Source: a bacterium (GTDB lineage Bacteria > UBP15 > UBA6099 > JAJRTR01). Taken from it: DNA of 24,815 nucleotides. The notes under the pieces are model-generated. The model searched no databases. It was not told where the DNA came from and saw only the letters and a program-made list of their open reading frames with translations. Below are positions 7,867-14,802 of the stretch, in pieces (position 1 is the first letter of the stretch; each line of letters starts with the position of its first letter). The DNA is taken from the NCBI GenBank assembly GCA_024278215.1, contig JAJRTR010000046.1, positions 1 to 24,815 of the forward strand. The letters run 5' to 3'. A program made the position numbers and the translations under genes.

Positions 7867-8631
7867 CTACCACCGAAAGCATTCGGAAACAAAGTCACAC
7901 GTGGGACATAAAAACCCGCGATTGGGGTAGAATCGCTTATCAGCAATAGCGTGTACAACCTGCTCGATAGTCCGGTACATGCGGTCCCATTGTTTTGGGC
8001 CTCGTGTTGTTTCTAAGACTTGTACACGAGGTTTTTTGTTTTTCACGATGATGTTATAGCGGCACGCGCCCTCGTCGCGCCCATCCTGTTGTGCAACCAT
8101 GTAGGTGTAAATGTCGGCCTGCAGCGCGGTGTCGACCTGGAACTGTGACCATGAGGAACGTGAAGTTTTCAATTCTGTGATCGTTCCGTCAGCGTCGAGC
8201 CTGTCGAGGTAGCCCAGCAGTTCTACTCCGGGTAGTGTTTCCCCGGTGACAGGGTTTGTCAGGGAAGATCGGAGTTCCAGTTCCACGGCCATGGGCGTCA
8301 CAATGTTTTCGCTGATTGAATCGACATACGCTTGCACTAACTTCGTTCCCTGCGCCTGCATGTCCTCGGGAGTGGTTCCGTTCGACCACTTCACAGGCAC
8401 TGTCGTTCGCGCCGTCCAGTCCTCCTCGAACGCCTTCTCCAGTTCTTCGGTCGTGAGTGGCTTGCCTGCCATGTGGCGACGGTAATAATGGGCAATGGTT
8501 CCGTGGACAGCCGAACCGAGTACCAGAGCAGGTGACACTTTCTCCGGCACGATGCCTTTTTCATACTTGAAGTAGTAGGACAGTGCGCATCTGAGATAGC
8601 CGTCAATTCTTGAATACGATAATGTCAACAT
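7867..8631 (-). CDS. PD-(D/E)XK nuclease, RecB/Cas4-like with a four-cysteine Fe-S signature
   Basis: This 254-residue protein starts at the ATG at 8631, behind GGAGGGGAAGCAAA. An in-frame ATG 28 codons upstream lacks such a site and would overlap the DUF932 gene. It contains the GSAVHG motif (His43), GYLDRLD (Asp143), the ExK of ITELKTS (Glu153, Lys155) and QxDIYTY (Gln171, Tyr175), the ordered active-site motifs of RecB-type exonucleases. Cys15 (YLRCALSYYFKYE) and the C-terminal trio Cys242, Cys245, Cys251 match the 4Fe-4S arrangement of Cas4 and AddB. Such proteins in phages resect DNA ends for recombination. No other CRISPR component is nearby, so a phage or plasmid recombination exonuclease is preferred over an adaptation Cas4. 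It is the last gene of a minus-strand phage-like module. Confidence 0.88.
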   Translation of the reverse strand: MLTLSYSRIDGYLRCALSYYFKYEKGIVPEKVSPALVLGSAVHGTIAHYYRRHMAGKPLTTEELEKAFEEDWTARTTVPVKWSNGTTPEDMQAQGTKLVQAYVDSISENIVTPMAVELELRSSLTNPVTGETLPGVELLGYLDRLDADGTITELKTSRSSWSQFQVDTALQADIYTYMVAQQDGRDEGACRYNIIVKNKKPRVQVLETTRGPKQWDRMYRTIEQVVHAIADKRFYPNRGFLCPTCDFVSECFRW

Positions 8632-8689
8632 TTTGCTTCCCCTCCTTTCACAGGAGAGGACTTGATGCCGCCCCCTCCCGTGGATTCGT

Positions 8690-9595
8690 TTATGCTGCGA
8701 GTAGTGTTGAAGCATACCGTTCCATGTCCGACTGTTTCTGTGGCTGGAATGCCTGCGCCGCTCGCGTGATCGAATTCACTGCATCGAACAGGGTGCGGCC
8801 TCCGTGATACTCACGGTTCGCTGACCGGACAACCCTGTCGGCTGCCGTGTGTCCCATCGCGCTCGCGACGCCGGTGATGATCTCGGCTTTGTCGCCAGCA
8901 GTCAGGTACCTGCTTCTTGCCCGGTCCATTCGTTCAAGGTACTCATGAGAGCGATTTAATACCGTGTTTAGGTCGGGCAACTGAATTTCATTATTGCCCA
9001 GGTGCATCCAGCGGGATCTCATTATGTCTCCGACAGGTACCATCATGCCGTTGCTGCATATCCAGCGATATACGCCAGCGTGAACCTGCAAACTACCCTG
9101 ACCGTTTTCCGAATTCGTGAACTCAATCATCGGAGCCAGTTCGCCGACTTGCGCTGAGGTTGGAACAAGTTTCACTTTCGTGAGATCAAAACTGAGTGTG
9201 TAGTTTACGGGCATCAGGCCGATGCCGCTGTCCTGTGCCGATTGCAATATGTCGAGCAGCATGATGTTGTCGAGCTTTTTGTACCGGGGTGAGACAACTC
9301 CGTAGAGAGTGTTATCGTGGAACCGGTACAGACGCTCGGTCTCACCCTGCTCTCGACTCAGACGGTTGAAGATGATAGCCCTCTCGACAGGTGTCAACCT
9401 CTCGCGCCAAAAGTCGGTGGGAATCCCGCACTGTACGCAAAGCTGTTTTATTGCTGTGCCGGTCACCCTGACTGGTTTATTCCTGAAGTAGAACGAGCCG
9501 TTGCCATATATGATGTCACCGGTTGTTGCATGTTCGTCATGCTTCGCTGCATCGTTGGCTTTCAGTTGCTGTATGAGTCCTTCCATCTTGTTCAT
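8690..9595 (-). CDS. DUF932 (phage/plasmid-like) protein
   Basis: This 301-residue protein resembles the DUF932 family of phage- and plasmid-borne proteins. Typical features are an N-terminal YRFHDNTLYGVVSPRYKKLD segment, a central mixed alpha/beta region (SFDLTKVKLVPTSAQVGELA, IEFTNSENGQGSLQVHAGVY) and RWICSNGMM, which is characteristic of the family, followed by a helical C-terminus. The biochemical function of DUF932 is unknown; it is often found beside recombination or single-strand-binding genes. GGGAGG lies 7 nt before the chosen ATG (9595). The longer frame starting 5 codons upstream would place its ATG before this ribosome site. It lies 58 bp upstream of the nuclease gene and probably shares its transcript. 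Confidence 0.85.
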   Translation of the reverse strand: MNKMEGLIQQLKANDAAKHDEHATTGDIIYGNGSFYFRNKPVRVTGTAIKQLCVQCGIPTDFWRERLTPVERAIIFNRLSREQGETERLYRFHDNTLYGVVSPRYKKLDNIMLLDILQSAQDSGIGLMPVNYTLSFDLTKVKLVPTSAQVGELAPMIEFTNSENGQGSLQVHAGVYRWICSNGMMVPVGDIMRSRWMHLGNNEIQLPDLNTVLNRSHEYLERMDRARSRYLTAGDKAEIITGVASAMGHTAADRVVRSANREYHGGRTLFDAVNSITRAAQAFQPQKQSDMERYASTLLAA

Positions 9596-9680
9596 AGTTA
9601 TTCCTCCCATAAAAGTTCAGGGCCGAGAGCATTGATTCGCTCCCGACCCCGTATTTCTGTGTTATTGCTGTGCTACTTGC

Positions 9681-9845
9681 TTACTCAGCCTCTGCTGGCT
9701 GCGGGTCTTTCTCCGCCTTGCGTTTCCTTCTCAGCGTCAACCAGCGTTCAGTTAAATCGTTGCCGATTGTGAATCCGATTGCGCCCAGGAACGAACAGAC
9801 GATGATGGCGATGCCGATGCAGACATACTTCATAATTGTGCTCAT
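9681..9845 (-). CDS. Small single-pass membrane protein (54 residues)
   Basis: The frame begins MSTIMKYVCIGIAIIVCSFL, giving one transmembrane helix (about 6-28). A strongly basic segment (RWLTLRRKRKAEK) and an acidic Pro/Ala tail follow. AAAAAAGGAGACTCGTT before the ATG is a strong ribosome site, which together with the compact operon spacing argues that it is real. Positive-inside topology would put the C-terminus in the cytoplasm. No family is recognised; small membrane proteins of this shape are common in prophage and plasmid modules. Confidence 0.75.
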   Translation of the reverse strand: MSTIMKYVCIGIAIIVCSFLGAIGFTIGNDLTERWLTLRRKRKAEKDPQPAEAE

Positions 9846-9922
9846 AACGAGTCTCCTTTTTTGATAGATAAACAGAGGGCCGAAAAGGCATAAGCGCCCC
9901 TCCGGCTCCTGCTGTCTGGGGG

Positions 9923-10384
9923 TCAGATAATAGCTCGCGAAAAGTCGAGAAGCTTTTCAATGACTCTTGATGCGTCGCGTCTCGATATGTTCGCTGTGGA
10001 ATCCATACTGCACTGATTTCTCAGCCAGGCACGCGCTTCTTCTTTGCTGTCAAAGTTCTCGTCGAACAGTTTGCGCAGCATATTGACTTGCTTTTCAGTG
10101 GCTTTGTAGCCGTTGCCGTTTCCATTACCACATGACGAGCCACCGTTACGCCCGTTGCCTGAATTGCGTGACTGTGAACTGGACGGGATTGCTGTCGATG
10201 GTACGGTGCCGGACGCGCCGCCGTTGATCTGGCGTTGCACAGCTTCTCGCGCCTGATGGAATAGGTAATCTGCGATCTGGTCAACGTTGTTGAATTCGCT
10301 TTCTGCTTCGATAGTGACCATGTAGGTTTCGTTCTCATAATCACCGGTTGACACTTTCTTCGTGAAGTTTGCCAATATCTTCAT
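9923..10384 (-). CDS. Phage-type protein with Gly/Asn linker and C-terminal helical domain, function unknown
   Basis: This 153-residue protein starts at ATG 10384, 11 nt after GAGGAGG; an upstream in-frame GTG overlaps that ribosome site and is less likely. An N-terminal domain (about 1-60) with ANFTKKVSTGDYENETYMVT and a helix DQIADYLFHQAREAVQRQI is followed by a low-complexity Gly/Ser/Asn linker (about 55-92). A C-terminal domain (about 93-150, ATEKQVNMLRKLFDENFDSK then ISRRDASRVIEKLL) resembles the small helical domain that phage single-strand-annealing and related proteins often carry at their C-terminus. The two-domain layout with a flexible linker suggests nucleic-acid handling beside the nuclease and DUF932 genes, but this is inference. 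Confidence 0.7.
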   Translation of the reverse strand: MKILANFTKKVSTGDYENETYMVTIEAESEFNNVDQIADYLFHQAREAVQRQINGGASGTVPSTAIPSSSQSRNSGNGRNGGSSCGNGNGNGYKATEKQVNMLRKLFDENFDSKEEARAWLRNQCSMDSTANISRRDASRVIEKLLDFSRAII

Positions 10385-10520
10385 CTCTGTACTCACCTCC
10401 TCGTTTCAAGATTATGAGCAGTTGCTAATGACGTGCTCAGGTCGCATCGGCTCGGTAGTAGTCAGATAAAACCGATCCGAATTCACAACGTTCTTATGGA
10501 AGTTTTTCGGGCTTTTAATT

Positions 10521-10557
10521 AGTGGGGTACGGACAGTTTCGTGTCATTGTCCAGGAC
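10521..10557. repeat. Hairpin repeat copy 1 (AGTGGGG ... GGACA-loop-TGTCC-AGGAC)
   Basis: After AGTGGGG (10521-10527), GGACA (10531-10535) pairs with TGTCC (10548-10552) around a loop GTTTCGTGTCAT, followed by AGGAC. It lies between the 157-codon-frame gene and the zinc-motif gene and matches a second copy 1.1 kb away with paired base changes in the stem. Confidence 0.5.
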
Positions 10558-10563
10558 AGACAT

Positions 10564-11556
10564 CTATGCTGTGACGTACGTGTGGTAGAGAATAGAATCC
10601 GGGTTATACTCAGCCTCCAGATACATTCGATCCACATCGTCCAGCCAGGCCTCGAATGCGTCCTGCTCCCGAAGTTCGGCCATGCGCTCACGGTAGCTTT
10701 TCACTGGTGTCTGAACCGGTGCTGCTTCCTCGGACAGGGTTTCACCGATGTACTCCTCGACATCTGCGCGGAGGAATTCCAGCATGGCTTCGTCGTGGTG
10801 TGACTGACGTGGCAGACGCGGTCGCGCATGTCTCCTGCTGCCTGCCGCCTGTCCAGTCCATCCACTACCGTAATCGAACGCCAGGCAAGCCTCCTGTTCC
10901 TTCCATGCGAAATCCACGCAGCCGGGAATATTTCGTTCCTCTCCATATACATCCTCTGTGGTGAGCTTCGGGCAAAAGCGATCCATCACCTCGTACACCA
11001 GCTTGCGCTCTGTCGTCATTGTCCACTCCGGGTCAATCCAGTCAGCACGTTCGTATCCCGTGATCGCCGGGCGGATACCGCTGCCACTGCATCGGAAGCA
11101 TGAGCCGGTATCGTGTTCGCCGTTCCTGCGGGTGAAGTGCGCCACGCCTGAGCCTCCGCATCTCCGGCAGGTGGGATACACCTGCACGAACTCCATGCGT
11201 GGTTTTCCATCCAGCATCGCGTCCCAGGCTTCCCACACCGGATCGCGCAGTTCCACCGACCAGTCCAAGCCTTCCTGCGTGGCGTCAATCGCCTCGAACA
11301 GCGATTCGGGCAACCTGGACTCCACCGAGCAGGCTACGTAAGGCTCCGGCACGTGGGGCGGGACGGATACGGCGTACCCCGTTTGCGCCACCAGCCACCG
11401 GTGGGTTTCACCGTCGTCGCCTACTGCTGCGAGTTCGGCGCGTACACTATCTTCGAATGCTGAATGCTTCCGGCAGCGGTCGTTGTTATCGACACCGCCT
11501 CCGATACTACCTTGGTCCATCGTGGATACAAACCACTTACACTGTCTACAATTCAT
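10564..11556 (-). CDS. Zinc-motif protein of a phage-like module, function unknown
   Basis: This 330-residue protein has two separate cysteine groups. The N-terminal one is C3xxC6 with C28 (MNCRQCKWFVS...NDRCRKH). The central one is CRRCGGSG followed 16-20 residues later by CFRCSGSG, a doublet like the zinc-binding repeats of DnaJ-type proteins. Between and after them are Trp/acid-rich stretches (LDWSVELRDPVWEAWDAM) and a segment IPGCVDFAWKEQEACLAFDY. The C-terminus is helical and acidic (about 260-330). The start is secured by AAAGGAGGTCTACC before the ATG. No family is recognised. It is the first gene of the minus-strand module, 180 bp upstream of the next. Confidence 0.72.
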   Translation of the reverse strand: MNCRQCKWFVSTMDQGSIGGGVDNNDRCRKHSAFEDSVRAELAAVGDDGETHRWLVAQTGYAVSVPPHVPEPYVACSVESRLPESLFEAIDATQEGLDWSVELRDPVWEAWDAMLDGKPRMEFVQVYPTCRRCGGSGVAHFTRRNGEHDTGSCFRCSGSGIRPAITGYERADWIDPEWTMTTERKLVYEVMDRFCPKLTTEDVYGEERNIPGCVDFAWKEQEACLAFDYGSGWTGQAAGSRRHARPRLPRQSHHDEAMLEFLRADVEEYIGETLSEEAAPVQTPVKSYRERMAELREQDAFEAWLDDVDRMYLEAEYNPDSILYHTYVTA

Positions 11557-11581
11557 GGTAGACCTCCTTTGTTATGTGATA

Positions 11582-11599
11582 GCCCCTGTAAAGTGGGGC
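11582..11599. promoter_or_regulatory. Leader hairpin upstream of the zinc-motif gene
   Basis: GCCCC TGTAAAGT GGGGC can form a 5-bp GC stem 26 bp upstream of the gene start, just before its strong ribosome site. It has no T-tract, so it is not a terminator. A role in mRNA stability or control is possible. Confidence 0.3.
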
Positions 11600-11635
11600 A
11601 AATGCAAACGGGCAGTTTTACGTCATGCCCAGGAC
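11592..11635. repeat. Hairpin repeat copy 2 (AGTGGGG ... GGGCA-loop-TGCCC-AGGAC)
   Basis: After AGTGGGG (11592-11598), GGGCA (11610-11614) pairs with TGCCC (11626-11630) around the loop GTTTTACGTCA, then AGGAC. Compared with copy 1 the central stem pair is G-C instead of A-T, while loop and flanks stay similar. Confidence 0.5.
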
Positions 11636-11640
11636 GGGTG

Positions 11641-12378
11641 CGGTTTAACGTCGCGCTGGACGGGGATGTGGGGTAAAGAGCAGTTCGGGTCGGAACCGGG
11701 TCCCTTTACGGGTGCCGGTCCGTGCCGATCTGCGTGGGTTGGCAGCGACGGTGATGGAACATGACCATCGCGTAGTGGAGCAGGCAGGTGGGCCGGATAG
11801 GCGGGGCGGGGTGTCATGGTATAGTGACAAGAGTGGGGTGTTCGGTCATCGCTGCGTGGAAGTGGGGCTGGGGTGGCGGGGCTCAACCTTCGATAGCGGC
11901 AACCACCTTCGCTTAGTTCAGCGGTCGGTTAATGTGATTGAAGTTAGGCAGGGCGGTGTGACCTTCGACACCCGGCACCCTGTAACCGGATACAGTTATA
12001 GAATGCGGTCAACCCGCGCTCGTGTGGTTGTAGAACGACCCGGTGGGCACCGAACTTGACTTCGGCTTTCACATGGGGGTATAGGGGGGGTACCCTCCGC
12101 TGGCCTCAAAAACGCCATCAGGCCGGGTTGGGCTCATATATTATATTAAGTGGATTTTCCTTCATTAGGGGCCGTCATCGCCGCGAACGGCGGGGGGGGG
12201 GCATCAGTTAGAAAGTTAGACGTAAAACGTCATGTTTGGGACATTCAGCCCCCTGTCAGTTTTCTGTACGGCGGGGGTTAAGTGGTTAGACAGGTTAGCC
12301 AAATGCCCGGTAAAACACGGGGTTAGACGGCAGTTAGAAAGAGGACCCGCCCTTTTTTCGATCAAGGCGAGTCCTCAA
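11641..12378. other. Gene-free, G-rich region at the end of the mobile element
   Basis: No credible gene is seen on either strand; the frames present lack ribosome sites and have biased composition. The plus strand is strongly G-rich, with runs such as GTGGGGCTGGGGTGGCGGGG (11861-11880), G5 and G7 around 12075-12090, and ten consecutive G at 12192-12201. These are potential G-quadruplexes. Other structures are a hairpin at 11695-11719 (ACCGG...CCGGT arms with an inner CCC/GGG stem), a GACGTaaaACGTC palindrome near 12219-12231, and an imperfect hairpin at 12341-12376 (GAGGAC...GTCCTC). Confidence 0.6.
12207..12340 (+). repeat. Cluster of GTTAGA direct repeats near the attachment site
   Basis: GTTAGA occurs at 12207, 12215, 12285, 12322 and 12333, and the variant GTTAGCC at 12294, all on the plus strand. 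Some are extended to GTTAGAC. They lie 100-240 bp from the tRNA-derived attachment core. Repeats in this position could be arm-type binding sites of a tyrosine integrase or iterons; the role is inferred. Confidence 0.45.
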
Positions 12379-12444
12379 AAACATTCGGTATAATGGGGTT
12401 TTTTATTGATATGGGGTGTGTCTGCGCAAAGCTCCAAATCGAGC

Positions 12445-12485
12445 TTGCACGGCGGAGGTCGAGGGTTCGAGCCCCTTAGTCTCCA
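12445..12485 (+). other. 3' half of tRNA-Ala(UGC): attachment-site core of an integrated element
   Basis: From the anticodon loop on, 41 nt match a tRNA-Ala(UGC). They comprise U33 and anticodon TGC (12446-12448), 3' anticodon strand GGCGG, variable loop AGGTC, T arm GAGGG-TTCGAGC-CCCTT and acceptor strand AGTCTCC with discriminator A. T at position 70 fits the G3-U70 alanine identity pair. The 5' half is absent: upstream sequence cannot form the acceptor 5' strand, D arm or 5' anticodon strand. CCA is not encoded. A tRNA 3' half followed by its terminator is the expected distal attachment site of an element integrated at a tRNA anticodon loop, with the element lying to the left. Confidence 0.72.
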
Positions 12486-12492
12486 CTTCAAT

Positions 12493-12520
12493 AAAACCGC
12501 TCTAAATGGGCGGTTTTTTT
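12493..12520 (+). terminator. Rho-independent terminator behind the tRNA-Ala fragment
   Basis: AAAACCGC (12493-12500) pairs with GCGGTTTT (12510-12517) and runs into a T7 tract. It lies 7 bp after the tRNA 3' end, as expected for the original tRNA transcription unit. This supports the view that DNA right of 12,485 is native chromosome. Confidence 0.82.
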
Positions 12521-12619
12521 ATATTCTGTCTCTTTTCAGCCCTCTAACTTCATCCGCGATTTACCGCCAGTGTCATTACTTTTGCATTACTTGTTGACCG
12601 CTCATTGCTATTTTTATTA

Positions 12620-12797
12620 GAGCCGATTGCAAAATTCTGATTCTGGTGCGGTCGGCTGCTATTGTCCATAGCTGCGTTGTCGGCACAAAATCGTCCTCGA
12701 CGTATTCTACAAGTACGTCTGCGGGGATTTTACACCTCCGCCTTCTTCTGAACATTTTCGCTCGACCTCGCTACGAACATAATTTCGCAATCGGCTC
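12620..12797. mobile_element. MITE-like element, copy 1 (178 bp)
   Basis: It starts GAGCCGATTGCAAAATT and ends AATTTCGCAATCGGCTC, a nearly perfect 17-bp terminal inverted repeat. A closely similar 179-bp copy lies at 20894-21072. It encodes no transposase. On the minus strand an in-frame stretch (CKIPADVLVEYVEDDFVP) stays open through the element and is largely conserved in copy 2; with ATG at 12755 it could give about 59 residues ending at 12576, but no ribosome site is seen. The remaining DNA in 12521-12927 contains no gene. Confidence 0.75.
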
Positions 12798-12812
12798 TTA
12801 CTCATATTACTG

Positions 12813-12841
12813 CCTCCTCGTTACTTGCGAGGAGGTTTTTT
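12813..12841 (+). terminator. Rho-independent terminator-like hairpin
   Basis: CCTCCTCG (12813-12820), loop TTACTTG, CGAGGAGG (12828-12835), then T6. The structure is strong on the plus strand, but there is no plus-strand gene directly upstream. It may be a backup for the tRNA unit or a remnant of a gene displaced by the MITE. Confidence 0.7.
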
Positions 12842-12860
12842 ACAAGCATAGCGCCTAAAG

Positions 12861-12889
12861 GACAAATTCCGGTCATGTCCCCGAAATTC
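12861..12889 (+). repeat. 29-bp dispersed repeat, copy 1
   Basis: It begins GACAAATTCCGGTCATGTCC. The reverse complement of 21112-21140 matches it with only two mismatches. Each copy lies 40-65 bp to the right of a full-length MITE-like element. Confidence 0.65.
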
Positions 12890-12927
12890 TTGCAAAATAT
12901 CTGTTTTGCACAAGTTCAGAATATAAT

Positions 12928-13116
12928 TCAAACAGCCTCGACAACAAATCTGCCGGCCGATGTATCGAATTCCTTGAACTTGCCCTCGAACACCTTTTCT
13001 TCTCCGAAGAGATTTCTCGCTTTGAAAGTACCGTTTTCCGCTACAATCCTGGTCGCTGTCTCCAGAACTATTTCTTCATTTCCATCCTTTATAATGAAAA
13101 CAGATGTCTCACACAT
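12928..13116 (-). CDS. CooT-like small nickel-binding family protein
   Basis: This 62-residue protein begins MCETSVFIIKDGNEEIVLET and ends FDTSAGRFVVEAV. The M-C-E start, KDG turn and following beta-strands with NLFGEEKVFEGK resemble the CooT family of about 60-residue proteins, in which the N-terminal Cys binds Ni(II). CooT helps mature CO dehydrogenase in some bacteria; many homologues occur without cooS, so the role here is unknown. Start 13116 gives the typical family length and has GGAGAGGAG upstream; a further in-frame ATG 16 codons upstream would remove the N-terminal MCE. It is divergent from cysS, with an AT-rich 177-bp promoter region between them. Confidence 0.72.
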   Translation of the reverse strand: MCETSVFIIKDGNEEIVLETATRIVAENGTFKARNLFGEEKVFEGKFKEFDTSAGRFVVEAV

Positions 13117-13254
13117 ATTGGGTATACTCCTCTCCTGTATTACTAATAATATTATAGTAATCACAAAGCAATGTTTATATATAAGTGAGAATATTTCTGA
13201 ACTGACAGCTTCAGAATCATGTGTGGATAATGATGTAAGTAAACATCAATTGTG

Positions 13255-13260
13255 TATAAT
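13255..13260 (+). promoter_or_regulatory. Possible -10 box of the cysS promoter
   Basis: TATAAT lies 34 bp upstream of the chosen cysS start in the AT-rich intergenic region. No good -35 hexamer is found at the usual spacing, so the assignment is weak. Confidence 0.3.
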
Positions 13261-13293
13261 AATGTAAGGATGAAATGAAGATTGGAGTATCGA

Positions 13294-14802
13294 ATGACAC
13301 AGCAGGAAAAGAATTTCGAGGGAAGTCTAAAAATACGTCTTTATAATACAAAATCGAGAGAAGTGGAGCTTTTCCAGCCTTATTTCGCGCCGCGAGTAGG
13401 GATATATTCCTGCGGAATGACGGTTTACGGATATGCGCATGTGGGACATATTCGCACATACACCAACAGCGATGTGCTGCGAAGGCTGCTGGAATATGCC
13501 GGCTATCAGGTTACACAGGTAATGAATGTGACGGATGTCGGGCACATGACATCGGACGAAGACGCGGGAGAGGACAAGCTTGAGCTGGGCGCGAGGCGTG
13601 AAGGGAAGACGCCCTGGGAGATAGCGGAGTTTTATGAAGATCATTTTTTCAGCACGATTGCCGAATGCAATATTACACGTCCCGAGGTCATAAGCCGCGC
13701 GACGGAGCATATAGGCGAACAGATCGGGCTGGTGAAAAGGCTTGAAGATAATGGATATACGTATAAGACGGATGTGGGAGTGATCTTTGACACATCGAAA
13801 TTCGGGCGGTATGCGGAGTTTGCAAGGCTGGACCTCGAGGGGCAGGAAGCAGGTGCCCGTGTCGCTGTGGACGATCAGCGTCGAAACCCGCAGGATTTTG
13901 CCCTGTGGATCACTAATCAGCCGAACCACATTATGCAGTGGAACAGTCCGTGGGGGCGCGGTTTCCCGGGCTGGCATATCGAGTGTTCAGCAATGGCGAT
14001 GCGTTATCTCGGCGATCAGGTCGACATCCATACCGGCGGCATCGACCACATCCCCGTACACCATACGAATGAGATCGCGCAGTCCGAGTGCGCGACAGGC
14101 AGACAGTATGTCAAATACTGGTTTCATTCCGCGTTTCTGAATGTGGATGGGCGGAAGATGTCGAAGTCGCTGAACAATCTTTATACGCTTGATGATGTCA
14201 GGGCGCGTGGATATTCGCCGCTCGCGTTGCGCTATCTTTTTCTGAACGGTTTTTACCGGCGCGACATGAATTTCACATGGGAAGCGCTCGAGAGCGCCCA
14301 GCGTGGTCTGGCGCGGCTCTGGGGCGCGTGCGCCGAGTTACCCGCTCCGACCGGTGTTGTCATCCCCGGATTTATCGAAAAATTCGAGTCGGCCATATCC
14401 AATGACCTGAATACGATGAATGCCCTGGCTGTTGTATCCGGCGTTCTCGAAACGAAGGGTCCGCCCGAAAGCAAAGCCTCGACAATATATAAGATGGATG
14501 AAGTATTCGGACTTGATCTTGCGAACTCGCGCACCAGGCTGTCTGATTTCTGGCGGCTCAGGGGGCTGCGTCCCGAGCATAAAATGCAGGCGGAGAGTAT
14601 GGCCGACAAGAGGGAAAAGGCCAGAAAAAACAAGAACTTTTCGGAAGCCGACCGGCTGCGTGACAGGATCAACAACATGGGGTTCCAGGTCGAGGACACG
14701 CCGCAGGGGCCGAAGATCGTTCCGATGTTTGATTTCGACTTCGCGGCTATGCGCAAACCGGTTTGCGGGCATTGCGGCGTTGATGAAAAGACAGGGTGCT
14801 GA
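13294..14802 (+). CDS. cysS: Cysteine--tRNA ligase
   Basis: This 502-residue class I aminoacyl-tRNA synthetase activates cysteine with ATP and charges tRNA-Cys in the cytoplasm. It contains C40-GMTVYGYAHVGHIRTY (HIGH-type motif HVGH at 49-52), C231 in WHIECSAMA, the zinc-site segment HHTNE (256-260) and KMSKS (288-292). The DALR-like helical domain and C-terminal anticodon-binding helices follow. C40, C231 and the HHTNE residues fit the known zinc site. The signature segments deviate from common bacterial enzymes (CGMTVYGYAHVGH and GIDHIPVHHTNE in place of the usual CGPTVYDYAHIGN and GxDLxFPHHENE), a variant seen in some other lineages. The tail is unusual: it ends in CGHCGVDEKTGC. ATG 13294 was chosen over an upstream TTG because GGAG lies 6 nt before it. 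Its TGA abuts the next ATG. Confidence 0.95.
   Translation: MTQQEKNFEGSLKIRLYNTKSREVELFQPYFAPRVGIYSCGMTVYGYAHVGHIRTYTNSDVLRRLLEYAGYQVTQVMNVTDVGHMTSDEDAGEDKLELGARREGKTPWEIAEFYEDHFFSTIAECNITRPEVISRATEHIGEQIGLVKRLEDNGYTYKTDVGVIFDTSKFGRYAEFARLDLEGQEAGARVAVDDQRRNPQDFALWITNQPNHIMQWNSPWGRGFPGWHIECSAMAMRYLGDQVDIHTGGIDHIPVHHTNEIAQSECATGRQYVKYWFHSAFLNVDGRKMSKSLNNLYTLDDVRARGYSPLALRYLFLNGFYRRDMNFTWEALESAQRGLARLWGACAELPAPTGVVIPGFIEKFESAISNDLNTMNALAVVSGVLETKGPPESKASTIYKMDEVFGLDLANSRTRLSDFWRLRGLRPEHKMQAESMADKREKARKNKNFSEADRLRDRINNMGFQVEDTPQGPKIVPMFDFDFAAMRKPVCGHCGVDEKTGC

Noticed and set aside
7867-8631. CRISPR-Cas adaptation module because of the Cas4-like protein
   Set aside because: No repeat-spacer array and no cas1, cas2 or effector gene in the window; phage exonucleases share the same motifs.
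11623-12059. Overlapping frames in the G-rich region (87 codons minus, 115 codons plus)
   Set aside because: Composition is driven by G/C skew, there is no ribosome site and no recognisable domain.
12341-12376. Terminator reading of the GAGGAC...GTCCTC hairpin
   Set aside because: The T-run lies inside the loop and no T-tract follows the stem on either strand.
12406-12485. Complete tRNA-Ala gene
   Set aside because: The upstream sequence cannot form the acceptor 5' strand, D arm or 5' anticodon strand; only the 3' half is present.
12646-12858. 70-codon plus-strand frame in the MITE region
   Set aside because: It runs across the element end and a terminator hairpin, has no ribosome site and is not kept as a frame in the second copy.
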